64,000 bases of DNA, from contig CACZYP010000015.1 in assembly GCA_902785425.1 (NCBI GenBank), positions 1 to 64,000 on the forward strand, given 5' to 3'. The notes beneath the pieces were generated by a model. That model was not told the DNA's origin. It ran no database searches and saw only the letters and a program-made list of their open reading frames with translations. The translations under genes were made by a program, and so were the position numbers. This stretch comes from an uncultured Ruminococcus sp. Lineage in GTDB: Bacteria; Bacillota; Clostridia; Oscillospirales; Acutalibacteraceae. This document shows positions 39,973 to 48,885 of the stretch, in pieces (the stretch's first letter is position 1; every line of letters begins with the position of its first letter).

Positions 39973-42876
39973 ATGAAAATAGGTCTTGATATAGGTTCTA
40001 CCACTATAAAATGCGCCGTGCTTGACGATGAAAACAAACTCATATATTCAAGCTATGAGCGCCACTACTCTCAGATCACACAAAAGATCGGCGAGATCCT
40101 CACCAAGCTGCGCCTTAACGTAAAGGGTGCAGACAAAGCGTGCATTGCCCTTTCGGGCTCGGCAGGCATGGGCGTTGCCGAAAGCTGCGGTCTTGATTTC
40201 GTTCAGGAAGTATATGCGACCCGTGTTGCCGTAAATACATTCATTCCCGGAACCGATGTTGTAATAGAGCTTGGCGGCGAGGACGCAAAGATACTCTTCC
40301 TGTCGGGCGGCATGGAAGTTCGTATGAACGGCACCTGCGCAGGCGGTACGGGAGCGTTCATCGACCAGATGGCAACTCTTCTCAACGTTGATATCGAAGA
40401 GTTCAACTCTCTTGCACAGCAGTACGAAAAAACATATACGATCGCTTCACGCTGCGGCGTATTTGCAAAAACAGATATACAGCCGCTTCTCAACCAGGGC
40501 GCAAGAAAGAGCGACATTGCCGAAAGTATCTTTGCGGCAGTTGTAAACCAAACAGTTTCGGGTCTTGCTCAGGGCCGTGAGATAGAGGGCAATATCGTAT
40601 ATCTCGGCGGTCCGCTCACATTCATGTCGGAGCTTCGCCGTCAATTTGACAAGGTCCTCGACACAAAGGGTACATGCCCCGAAAACTCGCTCTACTTCGT
40701 AGCGATGGGCGCAGCGCTTTGCGCCGACAACACGATCGACTTCACAAGCGTTATCAATCAGGTAACAAAATATACAGGAAGCGGCAACTTTGCTTTCAAT
40801 CAGCCGCTTTTCAAGGATAAGAAAGAATACAACGAGTTTATCTCACGCCACAGCAGAGCTGATATCAAAGGCAAGGATATCAGCTCATACAAGGGCAAGG
40901 CTTATATCGGCATCGATGCAGGCTCTACAACGGTCAAGGGCGTTGTAATAAGCGAAAACAAGGAACTTCTTTTCAGCAAGTACCTTTCAAACAGCGGCAA
41001 CCCCGTGCCGATCATCAAAGCTTTTCTTGAAGAGGTCTATAAAAAATGCCCGAACATCAACATAGCAGGCAGCGCAGTTACGGGCTACGGCGAGGAGATC
41101 GTTAAAAACGCATTCTGCATAGATTACGGCATCGTTGAAACGGTAGCTCACTTTACGGCTGCAAAAGACTTTATGCCCGACGTTGAATTTATCATAGATA
41201 TCGGCGGACAGGACATCAAGTGCTTTAAAATACACAACGGCGCTATCGACAACATATTCCTCAACGAAGCCTGCTCATCGGGCTGCGGCTCATTTTTGCA
41301 GACGTTTGCAAATGCGCTCGGCTATTCGATAGAGGAATTCGCAAACAAAGGACTTTTCGCAAAGCACCCCGTAGACCTCGGCTCACGCTGCACCGTGTTC
41401 ATGAACAGCTCGGTAAAGCAGGCGCAGAAGGACGGCGCAACCATCGAGGATATTTCGGCAGGTCTTTCGCTCAGCGTAGTTAAAAATGCGCTTTACAAAG
41501 TAATCAGAACGTCAAGCCCCGATCAGCTCGGCAGAAAGATCGTAGTTCAGGGCGGTACGTTCCTCAACAACGCAGTTCTCAGAGCGTTCGAGATGGAAAT
41601 GGGAACAAACGTTGTCCGCCCCGTTATCTCGGGTCTTATGGGCGCATACGGCGCAGCGCTCTTCGCACTCAGCAGAGAGTCGAATAAAAAGAGCACGATC
41701 CTTGATACAAAGGCTCTCTCCGATTTCAAGCATGAGATCAAGGTAGCTAACTGCGGCATGTGTCAGAACAACTGCCGCCTTACGATAAACACATTCGCAG
41801 ACGGCCGCCGCTTCATCGCAGGCAACCGCTGCGAACGCCCGATCACGAAAAAATCGCCCGACAAGAGCGCAAATATCTACGAATACAAGCTCGATCTTCT
41901 CAAGTCGTATGAGCCTAAAGAGGGCACACGAGGAAAGATCGGTCTTCCGATGGGGCTCAACATGTATGAGCTTCTGCCGTTCTGGCACACGCTCTTCACA
42001 AGCCTCGGCTTTGAGGTAGTAACATCGGGCATTTCCGACAAAAAGGTATACTCAAAGGGCAACAAGACGATCCCCTCCGATACGATCTGCTTCCCTGCAA
42101 AGCTCGTTCACGGTCATGTGCAGAAGCTTATCGACGCAGGCGTTGAAACTATCTTCTACCCCTGCATGTCGTACAACTTTGACGAGGGCATTTCCGACAA
42201 CCACTACAACTGCCCTGTTGTTGCATATTACCCCGAAGTTATCGGCGCAAATATGAGCAGCGTTTCAAAAATAACGCTCATCAAGGATTACGTCGGTATA
42301 CACCGCAGAAAGGACTTCCCGAAAAAACTCACGGAGATTCTTTCAAAGCATTATCCCGACATCACCATTAAAGAAGTGAAAGCAGCAGCAGACGCCGCTT
42401 ACCGTGAGTACGGCGCTCACATTGAGCGCATTCGCAAAAAGGGCGCAGAGATAATCGCAAAGGCAGAGGAAGAAGGCAAGCCCATCTTCGTGCTTTCGGG
42501 ACGTCCGTACCACGTAGACCCCGAGATCAATCACGGCATCGACAGAATGATAACGAGCTTCGGCGTTGCGGTAGTTTCCGAGGACTCCATCAGCTACCAT
42601 GTTGACAAGTTCCCCACTACCGTACTCAATCAGTGGACATATCATGCAAGACTGTACGCTGCCGCACGTTACATTGCAGATAAGAAAAACATGAACCTCG
42701 TTCAGCTCGTATCATTCGGCTGCGGCGTTGATGCGATAACAACAGATGAAGTAAGAGATATCCTCGAAAGCGAGGGCAAGATCTACACACAGATCAAGAT
42801 CGACGAGATAACGAACCTCGGCGCTGTAAAGATCAGGATCAGATCGCTGCTTGCAGCACTCGGCGAGGAAAACTAA
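39973..42876 (+). CDS. 2-hydroxyacyl-CoA dehydratase activase (double BadF/BcrA ATPase, DUF2229)
   Basis: The 967-residue protein has two ASKHA-type activase modules, each opening with a phosphate loop (GLDIGSTTIKCAV at the N-terminus; GIDAGSTTVKGVV near 305) and carrying the cluster-ligand motifs MNGTCAGGTGAFI and NEACSSGCGSFLQ. A DUF2229/HgdB-like region (CGMCQNNCRLTI onward) follows. Activases use ATP to drive one electron into a dehydratase iron-sulfur centre. Many Firmicutes have one protein of about 1400 residues that continues into the domain encoded here by the next gene. ATG 39973; the substrate is unknown. Confidence 0.88.
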   Translation: MKIGLDIGSTTIKCAVLDDENKLIYSSYERHYSQITQKIGEILTKLRLNVKGADKACIALSGSAGMGVAESCGLDFVQEVYATRVAVNTFIPGTDVVIELGGEDAKILFLSGGMEVRMNGTCAGGTGAFIDQMATLLNVDIEEFNSLAQQYEKTYTIASRCGVFAKTDIQPLLNQGARKSDIAESIFAAVVNQTVSGLAQGREIEGNIVYLGGPLTFMSELRRQFDKVLDTKGTCPENSLYFVAMGAALCADNTIDFTSVINQVTKYTGSGNFAFNQPLFKDKKEYNEFISRHSRADIKGKDISSYKGKAYIGIDAGSTTVKGVVISENKELLFSKYLSNSGNPVPIIKAFLEEVYKKCPNINIAGSAVTGYGEEIVKNAFCIDYGIVETVAHFTAAKDFMPDVEFIIDIGGQDIKCFKIHNGAIDNIFLNEACSSGCGSFLQTFANALGYSIEEFANKGLFAKHPVDLGSRCTVFMNSSVKQAQKDGATIEDISAGLSLSVVKNALYKVIRTSSPDQLGRKIVVQGGTFLNNAVLRAFEMEMGTNVVRPVISGLMGAYGAALFALSRESNKKSTILDTKALSDFKHEIKVANCGMCQNNCRLTINTFADGRRFIAGNRCERPITKKSPDKSANIYEYKLDLLKSYEPKEGTRGKIGLPMGLNMYELLPFWHTLFTSLGFEVVTSGISDKKVYSKGNKTIPSDTICFPAKLVHGHVQKLIDAGVETIFYPCMSYNFDEGISDNHYNCPVVAYYPEVIGANMSSVSKITLIKDYVGIHRRKDFPKKLTEILSKHYPDITIKEVKAAADAAYREYGAHIERIRKKGAEIIAKAEEEGKPIFVLSGRPYHVDPEINHGIDRMITSFGVAVVSEDSISYHVDKFPTTVLNQWTYHARLYAAARYIADKKNMNLVQLVSFGCGVDAITTDEVRDILESEGKIYTQIKIDEITNLGAVKIRIRSLLAALGEEN

Positions 42877-42913
42877 ACGATCTGCTAACGGCAAAGCGAA
42901 AGGAGAAACTATC

Positions 42914-44200
42914 TTGGCTAAGCTTGAATACGACAAGAACGGCAGACTGCTGTTCACAAAGGAAATGAAGAACGAGTACACGATACTCCTGCCAATGATG
43001 GCTCCCATTCATTTCAATATTCTCAGAAACGTTTTCACTCACTACGGCTATAAAACAGTCCTGCTCGATACGAAAGGTCCCGAAATAGCTCAGGTGGGTC
43101 TTAAGTATGTCCATAACGATACATGCTACCCTGCGCTGCTCGTTATCGGTCAGTTTATACAGGCTCTTCAAAGCGGAAAGTACGACACAAACAAGGTCGC
43201 TCTCATGATAACTCAGACAGGCGGCGGCTGCCGTGCTTCCAACTATATCCATCTGCTTAGAAAAGCTCTCGTTAAAGCAGGCTTCGAACGTGTACCTGTG
43301 ATCTCACTCAACCTCTCAGGTCTTGAAAGCAACCCTGGCTTTTCACTCACGCTGCCTATGATCCGCCGTTTTGCGGCAGGACTCGTTTACGGCGACGAGC
43401 TTATGCTTCTGAGAAATCAGATACAACCCTACGAGCTTGCTCTCGGTGAGACGCAACGACTTGTTGACAAGTGGATACAGGAGCTTTCCGATCAGTTTGC
43501 AAAGGGCAAAGGCTTCACTGCAAAAGAGATAGATAAAAACATGGACGAGATCGCACAGTCGTTCTCCGAGATCAAGATCAACAAGATACCGAAAGTCAAG
43601 GTCGGAGTAGTCGGCGAGATCTACGTAAAATACGCAGCTCTCGGAAACAATGATCTTGAAGCTTTTCTTGCTCAGCAGGGCTGCGAGGTCAACCTGCCGG
43701 GCATCATGGGCTTTGCTCTCTTTAAAGTTGACAACCGTCTTGAGGACATCAAGCTTTACGGAGGCAGCTCGATAAAATACAAAGTCGTTGATATGCTCAT
43801 GCAGTATCTCACAAAGCTTGAAGCAAGCCTTATCAAGGCTGTTTCAAATCACGGCTTCCAGGCACCATCTTCCTACGCTCACACAAAGTCGCTTGTAGAC
43901 GGCGTTATCGGCTACGGCTCAAAAATGGGCGAAGGCTGGCTGCTCACAGCGGAGATGCTTGAGCTTACCGAAGCAGGCTACGGCAATATCGTCTGCACAC
44001 AGCCCTTTGGCTGCCTTCCGAACCACATCAACGGCAAGGGCATGATAAGACGCATCAAATCCGTTGACGACCGTGCAAACATCGTAGCTATCGACTACGA
44101 CCCGGGCGCTCCGAGAGTAAATCAGGAGAACCGTATCAAGCTCATGCTTGCCGTTGCAAGAGAGAACCTCGAAAAAGAGCTTGACTCAAAAAGTGCATAA
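42914..44200 (+). CDS. Dehydratase-like C-terminal part of the split activase protein
   Basis: The 428-residue protein starts at TTG 42914 with AAAGGAG upstream. The sequence (LFTKEMKNEYTILLPMMAPIHF, ITQTGGGCRASNYI, LNLSGLESNPGF, CTQPFGCLPNHINGKGMIRR) corresponds to the C-terminal third of the large fused activase/dehydratase homologues. The conserved Cys residues of QTGGGCR and PFGCLP could bind the iron-sulfur cluster. The gap to the upstream gene is 37 bp with a proper ribosome site, so this is a true gene split and not a recent frameshift. The two products probably form one complex. Confidence 0.85.
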   Translation: MAKLEYDKNGRLLFTKEMKNEYTILLPMMAPIHFNILRNVFTHYGYKTVLLDTKGPEIAQVGLKYVHNDTCYPALLVIGQFIQALQSGKYDTNKVALMITQTGGGCRASNYIHLLRKALVKAGFERVPVISLNLSGLESNPGFSLTLPMIRRFAAGLVYGDELMLLRNQIQPYELALGETQRLVDKWIQELSDQFAKGKGFTAKEIDKNMDEIAQSFSEIKINKIPKVKVGVVGEIYVKYAALGNNDLEAFLAQQGCEVNLPGIMGFALFKVDNRLEDIKLYGGSSIKYKVVDMLMQYLTKLEASLIKAVSNHGFQAPSSYAHTKSLVDGVIGYGSKMGEGWLLTAEMLELTEAGYGNIVCTQPFGCLPNHINGKGMIRRIKSVDDRANIVAIDYDPGAPRVNQENRIKLMLAVARENLEKELDSKSA

Positions 44201-44226
44201 ATAATCCGTTTAATTTGGAGCTTGCT

Positions 44227-44763
44227 ATGAAAAAGATATATTTCACACGACACGGAGAAACGTTCTGGAACGTGGAAAACAAAATATGCGGCGTTACCGA
44301 CATCGGGCTTACCGAAAAGGGCAAAGCGCAGGCCGATGAGCTTGGCGAGATCATTCGCTCGGGCGATTACGGCATAGATGAGATACTCTGTTCGCCGCTT
44401 ATCCGTGCAAGGGAAACGGCAGAGCGCATCGCCGCAAAAACAGGCCTCCCCCTTCGTGTGGAACCTCGCCTGACCGAGCAATGCTTCGGAAAATATGAGG
44501 GCACGCCACGCAACGGAGCGGAGTTCAAAGCCGCAAAAGCAAGCTTTGCAGACTCTTACGGCGGCGGCGAATCAATGCTGCACCTTGCCGCAAGGATATA
44601 CAATCTTCTCGATGAGCTTAAAAATGACGACAAGGTTTATCTTCTTGCCGCTCACAACGGTATATCAAGAGTAGTAAATTCTTATTTCAACGATATGTCC
44701 AACACGGAATACGCAGCATTCGGGATAAAGAATTGTGATATCCTTGAATTTTATTTCCGTTGA
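44227..44763 (+). CDS. Histidine phosphatase family protein (phosphoglycerate-mutase-like)
   Basis: The 178-residue protein has the RHG motif TRHGETFWN with the phosphorylated His near residue 8, a second Arg in CSPLIRARETAE, and the late AAHNGISRV with the second catalytic His. Length and motifs fit small phosphatases of the GpmB/CobC group. ATG 44227 has GGAG six bases upstream. It is probably co-transcribed with the dehydratase pair (26-bp gap) and ends in a terminator. Confidence 0.92.
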   Translation: MKKIYFTRHGETFWNVENKICGVTDIGLTEKGKAQADELGEIIRSGDYGIDEILCSPLIRARETAERIAAKTGLPLRVEPRLTEQCFGKYEGTPRNGAEFKAAKASFADSYGGGESMLHLAARIYNLLDELKNDDKVYLLAAHNGISRVVNSYFNDMSNTEYAAFGIKNCDILEFYFR

Positions 44764-44786
44764 TCATAAAAGAATATATTATTACA

Positions 44787-44819
44787 AAAGGGAACGCTTT
44801 CGATCATTGCGTTTCCTTT
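44787..44819 (+). terminator. Terminator after the phosphatase gene
   Basis: AAAGGGAACGC and GCGTTTCCTTT form the stem, with TTATTATTTTT after it. The rest of the gap to 45119 shows nothing. Confidence 0.75.
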
Positions 44820-45119
44820 ATTATTTTTATTATTTTTTCATAGAATTGAACCTTTTTTATTTTTTCCATCGTACTTATAATTGATATTAATTAATATTAT
44901 TAATGTGGCAATTAAATAATACAAATACTTTTTATGCCGAAGGGGTGCATGGGGCGACCCAATGTCAACAACTTAAGGTTTTTTTTACTGAAAACTGAAA
45001 ACTTAAGACTGAAACTGAATAATGTTGGAAGTGCTGCGCACTTGTTTTTATGGAAAAAGTTCAAAAATCTTAAATATAAAAGAGCGAAGCGATTTTCCAC
45101 TATTATTCATTCTTCAGTT

Positions 45120-45290
45120 TTAAGGAAGCACTGAATAAACCGAGTGCCCATATTGCGCAGTCAGATTTTGAGGCAAATTGGACGAAAAAGCCGCAGGAAT
45201 ACTGACGTATTTCAAGGGAGTTGAGTGCAATATGACAAAAAGATGCAAGCAAGATGGGTGCTCAGCCCGTAGGGCGTGATTTATTCAGTT
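45120..45290 (-). mobile_element. MITE copy b, directly upstream of the sigma factor gene
   Basis: TTAAGGAAGCACTGAATAAA at the left matches the family end. The interior holds GACGTATTTCAAGG and GCAAGCAAGATGGGTGCTCAG shared with the copies at 50884 and 62657. The right inverted repeat is damaged after ATTTATTCAGT. It ends about 20 bp before the sigma factor ATG, so it has replaced or displaced that promoter. Confidence 0.8.
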
Positions 45291-45310
45291 CGAAGAAACG
45301 AGGAGTGAAA

Positions 45311-45865
45311 ATGAATGTTAAAGAAACGATCGAACAATTAAAGCAGCATAACGATTCTGCTTTGGAAGAGATCATACAAGCATACACACCGTATATTTCG
45401 ACGATCGTTTACAATGTCTCACGAGGCGCTATTAGCACCGAAGACATCGAAGAGGTTTGTGCAGACGTATTTATTACGCTTTGGAAAAACACCGATAACA
45501 TAAAGCCCGATACCCTGAAAGGATATCTTGCCGTTATTGCCAAAAGCCGTGCCAAAGATAAACTCCGCACAAAAAAGAACATAAACATCACAGATATTGA
45601 GGATGCGGAACTATCCGATGAGTATTCGCTCGCAGATGATCTTGACAACAGCGAACTGAGCCGTGAGCTGCGAAGCTGCGTGTCTGATCTCGGTGAACCT
45701 GACAGTGAAATAGTCATACGCTACTATTACTACTACCAGACCTCAAAAAAGATCTCGGAAATACTGAACATGAACGCTGACACGGTCAAAACAAAACTGC
45801 GGCGTGCGAAAGGAAAGCTTCGCACAATGCTTGAAGAAAGGGGCTATATCTATGAAAACAAATAA
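45311..45865 (+). CDS. ECF-type RNA polymerase sigma factor
   Basis: The 184-residue protein has region 2 (ALEEIIQAYTPYISTIVYN, then DIEEVCADVFITLWKN and KGYLAVIAKSRAKDKL) and region 4 (SEIVIRYYYYYQTSKKISEIL, then NADTVKTKLRRAKGKLR). It should direct polymerase to a small regulon, held inactive by the membrane anti-sigma factor encoded next. ATG 45311 with GAGGAG; the longer open frame upstream is MITE sequence. The MITE just upstream probably affects its expression. Confidence 0.93.
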   Translation: MNVKETIEQLKQHNDSALEEIIQAYTPYISTIVYNVSRGAISTEDIEEVCADVFITLWKNTDNIKPDTLKGYLAVIAKSRAKDKLRTKKNINITDIEDAELSDEYSLADDLDNSELSRELRSCVSDLGEPDSEIVIRYYYYYQTSKKISEILNMNADTVKTKLRRAKGKLRTMLEERGYIYENK

Positions 45866-47255
45866 TGTATTCGATCTGCTTGATGCGGAAAACACGGTTT
45901 CCGATGAAACAGTCATCTCTGAAACCGGAGTGAGCACTCAAAGAATAACCGAGCTTGTAAGAACAAAACTCGATACGGATAACGGCGGGAATATTATTCC
46001 TGTAAAGAAGAAGCGATCCTCTCTTCGCATCACAGCACTTATCGCAGCCGTACTTGCCGTCTCTGTAATTACAGCAGCTGCATCAGGCGAATTCAACGAA
46101 GCTTTCGGTGAGTTTTTTGTAGGCGAATCCTCCGACGGTATTTACAGCGGCTCCCATCTTACTATCGAAAGCGAATCCACCAATGTTGAGTTTCTCGGCA
46201 TCGCAGGCGATGATCATATTGCGTCTGCTTCCATGAAGCTTACAAGAAAAGACGGCAAACCATTCGTAGATAGTATTGAAGATACATGGATATGGAATTC
46301 CGGGTATTATACTCTGTGGGATGGTATCGATCTTTGGGACGATTCAACTGTTGTAAGCTACACAATGCCAAAATGGTTTGAAATAGAGCACTGTGATGAA
46401 ATGGTTGATTATAATAACGGTATAATAGAATATGTTTACAACGATGCTTATATGTCTTTTGACGACTGCTCTACTGTCAGCGTATTCATTTATTCTTTAG
46501 GTGATTATCCCCTGAAAGGTGAAACTATGACAGCGTCATTAAGATCACTTTCAGCTTATACCGTTGATGAGATCCTTTACGACTACTCCGAACATATTCC
46601 GGAAAACACCGATGAATACGGTCACCGTGAAAACGCAGATTTTAGAAAAACATTTAATTCCATTATAAAAGACTTTGGAAGGGAAGCAAAAAACGGCGTA
46701 AGAGTTACTGTTAATCCCAAAACCCAAGATATTGTACTTGCAAAGGAAACTCCGCTTGACATCGATTTTACTCTTTCAGTAAAAATGGATTATAAGAGCT
46801 CTACGAGAACTTTTAAGCTTTCAAATCTTTCAGAGTGCTTCCCCCTTTGGGAAAACGGAGCCGAAGGAAAAATAACCGTTTCGCCGTTCACTATGGAGCT
46901 TGAAGCAACGATAAATGATCCGATAGACCCGATAGTATCAACTTACGACAATGCTAAAAATCTTGGGAAGGGATTATCAGATTTCTGGTGGTATACCTAC
47001 TACAAGCCGGTCGTGCCGGAAGAATTGAAAGTTACGCTTTCAAGCGGTGAAGTTGTTATGGCAATCGAAGAAATTCACGAAGGAGATGATAAATGTGATA
47101 TCATCTATTCATTCTATGAATGTAACGATGACGCCAACCGCTACTATCATTATTCCCTCGGCGATAATACAAAGCTTCACCCAAAAACCATTAACCCCGA
47201 TGAGATAGTTTCCATCGAAACATACGGTGTTACTATCTATCAAAACCAAGATTAA
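45852..47255 (+). CDS. Membrane-anchored anti-sigma factor with large extracellular domain
   Basis: The 467-residue protein has a cytoplasmic N-terminus of about 55 residues ending KKKRSS, one membrane helix (LRITALIAAVLAVSVITAAA) and a large outer domain of about 385 residues. That domain is strand-rich, with a DUF4179-like start (FVGESSDGIYSGSHLTIES). ATG 45852 overlaps the sigma gene by 14 nt, the classic coupling of a sigma/anti-sigma pair. The outer domain would sense an envelope or carbohydrate signal. No protease site or carbohydrate-binding motif is certain. Confidence 0.8.
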   Translation: MKTNNVFDLLDAENTVSDETVISETGVSTQRITELVRTKLDTDNGGNIIPVKKKRSSLRITALIAAVLAVSVITAAASGEFNEAFGEFFVGESSDGIYSGSHLTIESESTNVEFLGIAGDDHIASASMKLTRKDGKPFVDSIEDTWIWNSGYYTLWDGIDLWDDSTVVSYTMPKWFEIEHCDEMVDYNNGIIEYVYNDAYMSFDDCSTVSVFIYSLGDYPLKGETMTASLRSLSAYTVDEILYDYSEHIPENTDEYGHRENADFRKTFNSIIKDFGREAKNGVRVTVNPKTQDIVLAKETPLDIDFTLSVKMDYKSSTRTFKLSNLSECFPLWENGAEGKITVSPFTMELEATINDPIDPIVSTYDNAKNLGKGLSDFWWYTYYKPVVPEELKVTLSSGEVVMAIEEIHEGDDKCDIIYSFYECNDDANRYYHYSLGDNTKLHPKTINPDEIVSIETYGVTIYQNQD

Positions 47256-47344
47256 AATTTCATTAGAAATAAGCCAAACATCTTGTTATGCAGCGATTTT
47301 TTCGATATAATATCTGTAGAATCATATAAAAGAAGGTATCGAAA

Positions 47345-48676
47345 ATGAAGCTCAGGTCATCTTATCCGCTGCTTGCGGCGGCGCTGCTTCTCCCCTGCTG
47401 TTCGGCTTTGTTTAACGCCGCTCTGCTTTCGGGCGGCGTTTTTGCAGCAGCGCTTACCGCTTCGCTGCTTATACTCATCGTATTCATATTCAAGCCGACT
47501 CATCTTAAAAAAACTTATCCTAAGATATACGTCATCTACGACGGGTGCAGGCAGATCAAAACGTTCCGTGTAAGCATAGTTTTCCACATTATAATGTTCG
47601 TCTTGTTGAAAACTATCTTCAAAATCACATTCGTACCCTCGCTTGTATTTATATTAGTGGCATACGCAGTGATTATGCTGCTGATGATCTCAGGAGGAGT
47701 GCGTTTGTTTCTTGCAAGCACACAGATATCGCTTACGCTTCGTGTGCTTATGGCAACTCTTTTCTGGGTGCCTGTAGCTAACCTCATCGTAATGAAAAAA
47801 GCCGAACGCACGGCATGGCAGGAATTTGACAGAGAAGCCGCACGTATCGAGCTTGACAATGCACGTGCCGAAAACGAGATCTGCAAAACAAAGTACCCGA
47901 TACTGCTCGTTCACGGCATTTTCTTCCGTGATCTCAACTTTTTCAACTACTGGGGCAGAGTTCCGAAGGAGCTTATCAAAAACGGCGCAGATATCTACTA
48001 CGGCGACCAGCCCTCGGCGGCAAGCGTTGAGGAATGCGGTAATTTTCTGAAAGATCGTATTGATGATATCATCTCAATGACAGGCTGCGAAAAGGTGAAC
48101 ATCATCGCCCACTCAAAGGGCGGTCTTGACAGCCGCTATGCAGCCGCTTTACCGGGCTGCGCAGAACATATCGCCTCGATCACCACAGTCAACACACCGC
48201 ATCGTGGCTGCCTGTATGCAGATTACCTGCTGGGAAAGCTTCCAAAAACCATTATCTCATGGATAGCCGCAAAGTATAATGCCGCGCTCTCCCGTTTCGG
48301 TGAAAAAGCCGATTTCATTGAGGGCGTGACCGATCTTACGGCAGCTCGCTGTGCTGAGTTCAACGAAACTCACCCGATACCCGAGGGCGTATATTGCCGC
48401 AGCGTAGGCTCTTACATGAAAAAATCGACCTCGGCAGGCTTTCCGCTCAACTTTGCTTACGTTCTTGTAAAGCTGTTCAGCCGAACGGAAAACGACGGCC
48501 TTGTAGATCTTGAATCAATGAAATGGGGCGACAGCTTCACGGTTTACAGTCCCAAAACAAAACGAGGCATCTCTCACGGCGACGCTATAGACTTATTCCG
48601 TGAGGATATTTCCGGATATGACGTTCGTGAAGTCTATGTAAAGCTTGTTGAAGATCTGAAAAACAGAGGATTATGA
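47345..48676 (+). CDS. Membrane-anchored lipase-like alpha/beta hydrolase
   Basis: The 443-residue protein has about four hydrophobic helices in residues 1-145 and then a lipase-type domain. That has the oxyanion strand PILLVHGIFFRD, a nucleophile elbow NIIAHSKGGLDSRYA (AHSKG in place of GHSxG), TTVNTPHRG and a late GDxxDLF stretch with the His in ISHGDAIDLF. It is likely an esterase or lipase at the membrane. ATG 47345 has GAAGG upstream. It stands alone between the anti-sigma gene and asnB. Confidence 0.85.
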   Translation: MKLRSSYPLLAAALLLPCCSALFNAALLSGGVFAAALTASLLILIVFIFKPTHLKKTYPKIYVIYDGCRQIKTFRVSIVFHIIMFVLLKTIFKITFVPSLVFILVAYAVIMLLMISGGVRLFLASTQISLTLRVLMATLFWVPVANLIVMKKAERTAWQEFDREAARIELDNARAENEICKTKYPILLVHGIFFRDLNFFNYWGRVPKELIKNGADIYYGDQPSAASVEECGNFLKDRIDDIISMTGCEKVNIIAHSKGGLDSRYAAALPGCAEHIASITTVNTPHRGCLYADYLLGKLPKTIISWIAAKYNAALSRFGEKADFIEGVTDLTAARCAEFNETHPIPEGVYCRSVGSYMKKSTSAGFPLNFAYVLVKLFSRTENDGLVDLESMKWGDSFTVYSPKTKRGISHGDAIDLFREDISGYDVREVYVKLVEDLKNRGL

Positions 48677-48801
48677 TCTGCATATAAAATTGACCAGTTT
48701 TTGATAGTTTACACCAAAGAATTTTTCTTTCTCTTTCCTGTTATACGCTTGAAAAAAGCTAATAATTATGTTATTATAATAGTGTTTTTTCAGAGTCGAT
48801 G

Positions 48802-48824
48802 GGGACGCTTGTTTCAGGCGTCCC
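48802..48824 (+). terminator. Hairpin in the asnB leader
   Basis: GGGACGC...GCGTCCC followed by TTTCTGCGTTTTT lies 61 bp before the asnB ATG. It is either the lipase terminator or an attenuator for asnB. Confidence 0.55.
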
Positions 48825-48885
48825 TTTCTGCGTTTTTATAGTTGCAAATGAGTATTTTGATTATAGTTTTAAGGAGTTGTTTAAT

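Noticed and set aside
42840..42914. Frameshift or sequencing error joining the two activase parts
   Set aside because: The first gene ends at a natural boundary and the second has its own AAAGGAG and TTG start, so a real split is more likely.
45254..45310. Upstream extension of the sigma factor frame
   Set aside because: It is translated MITE sequence; the GAGGAG site supports ATG 45311.
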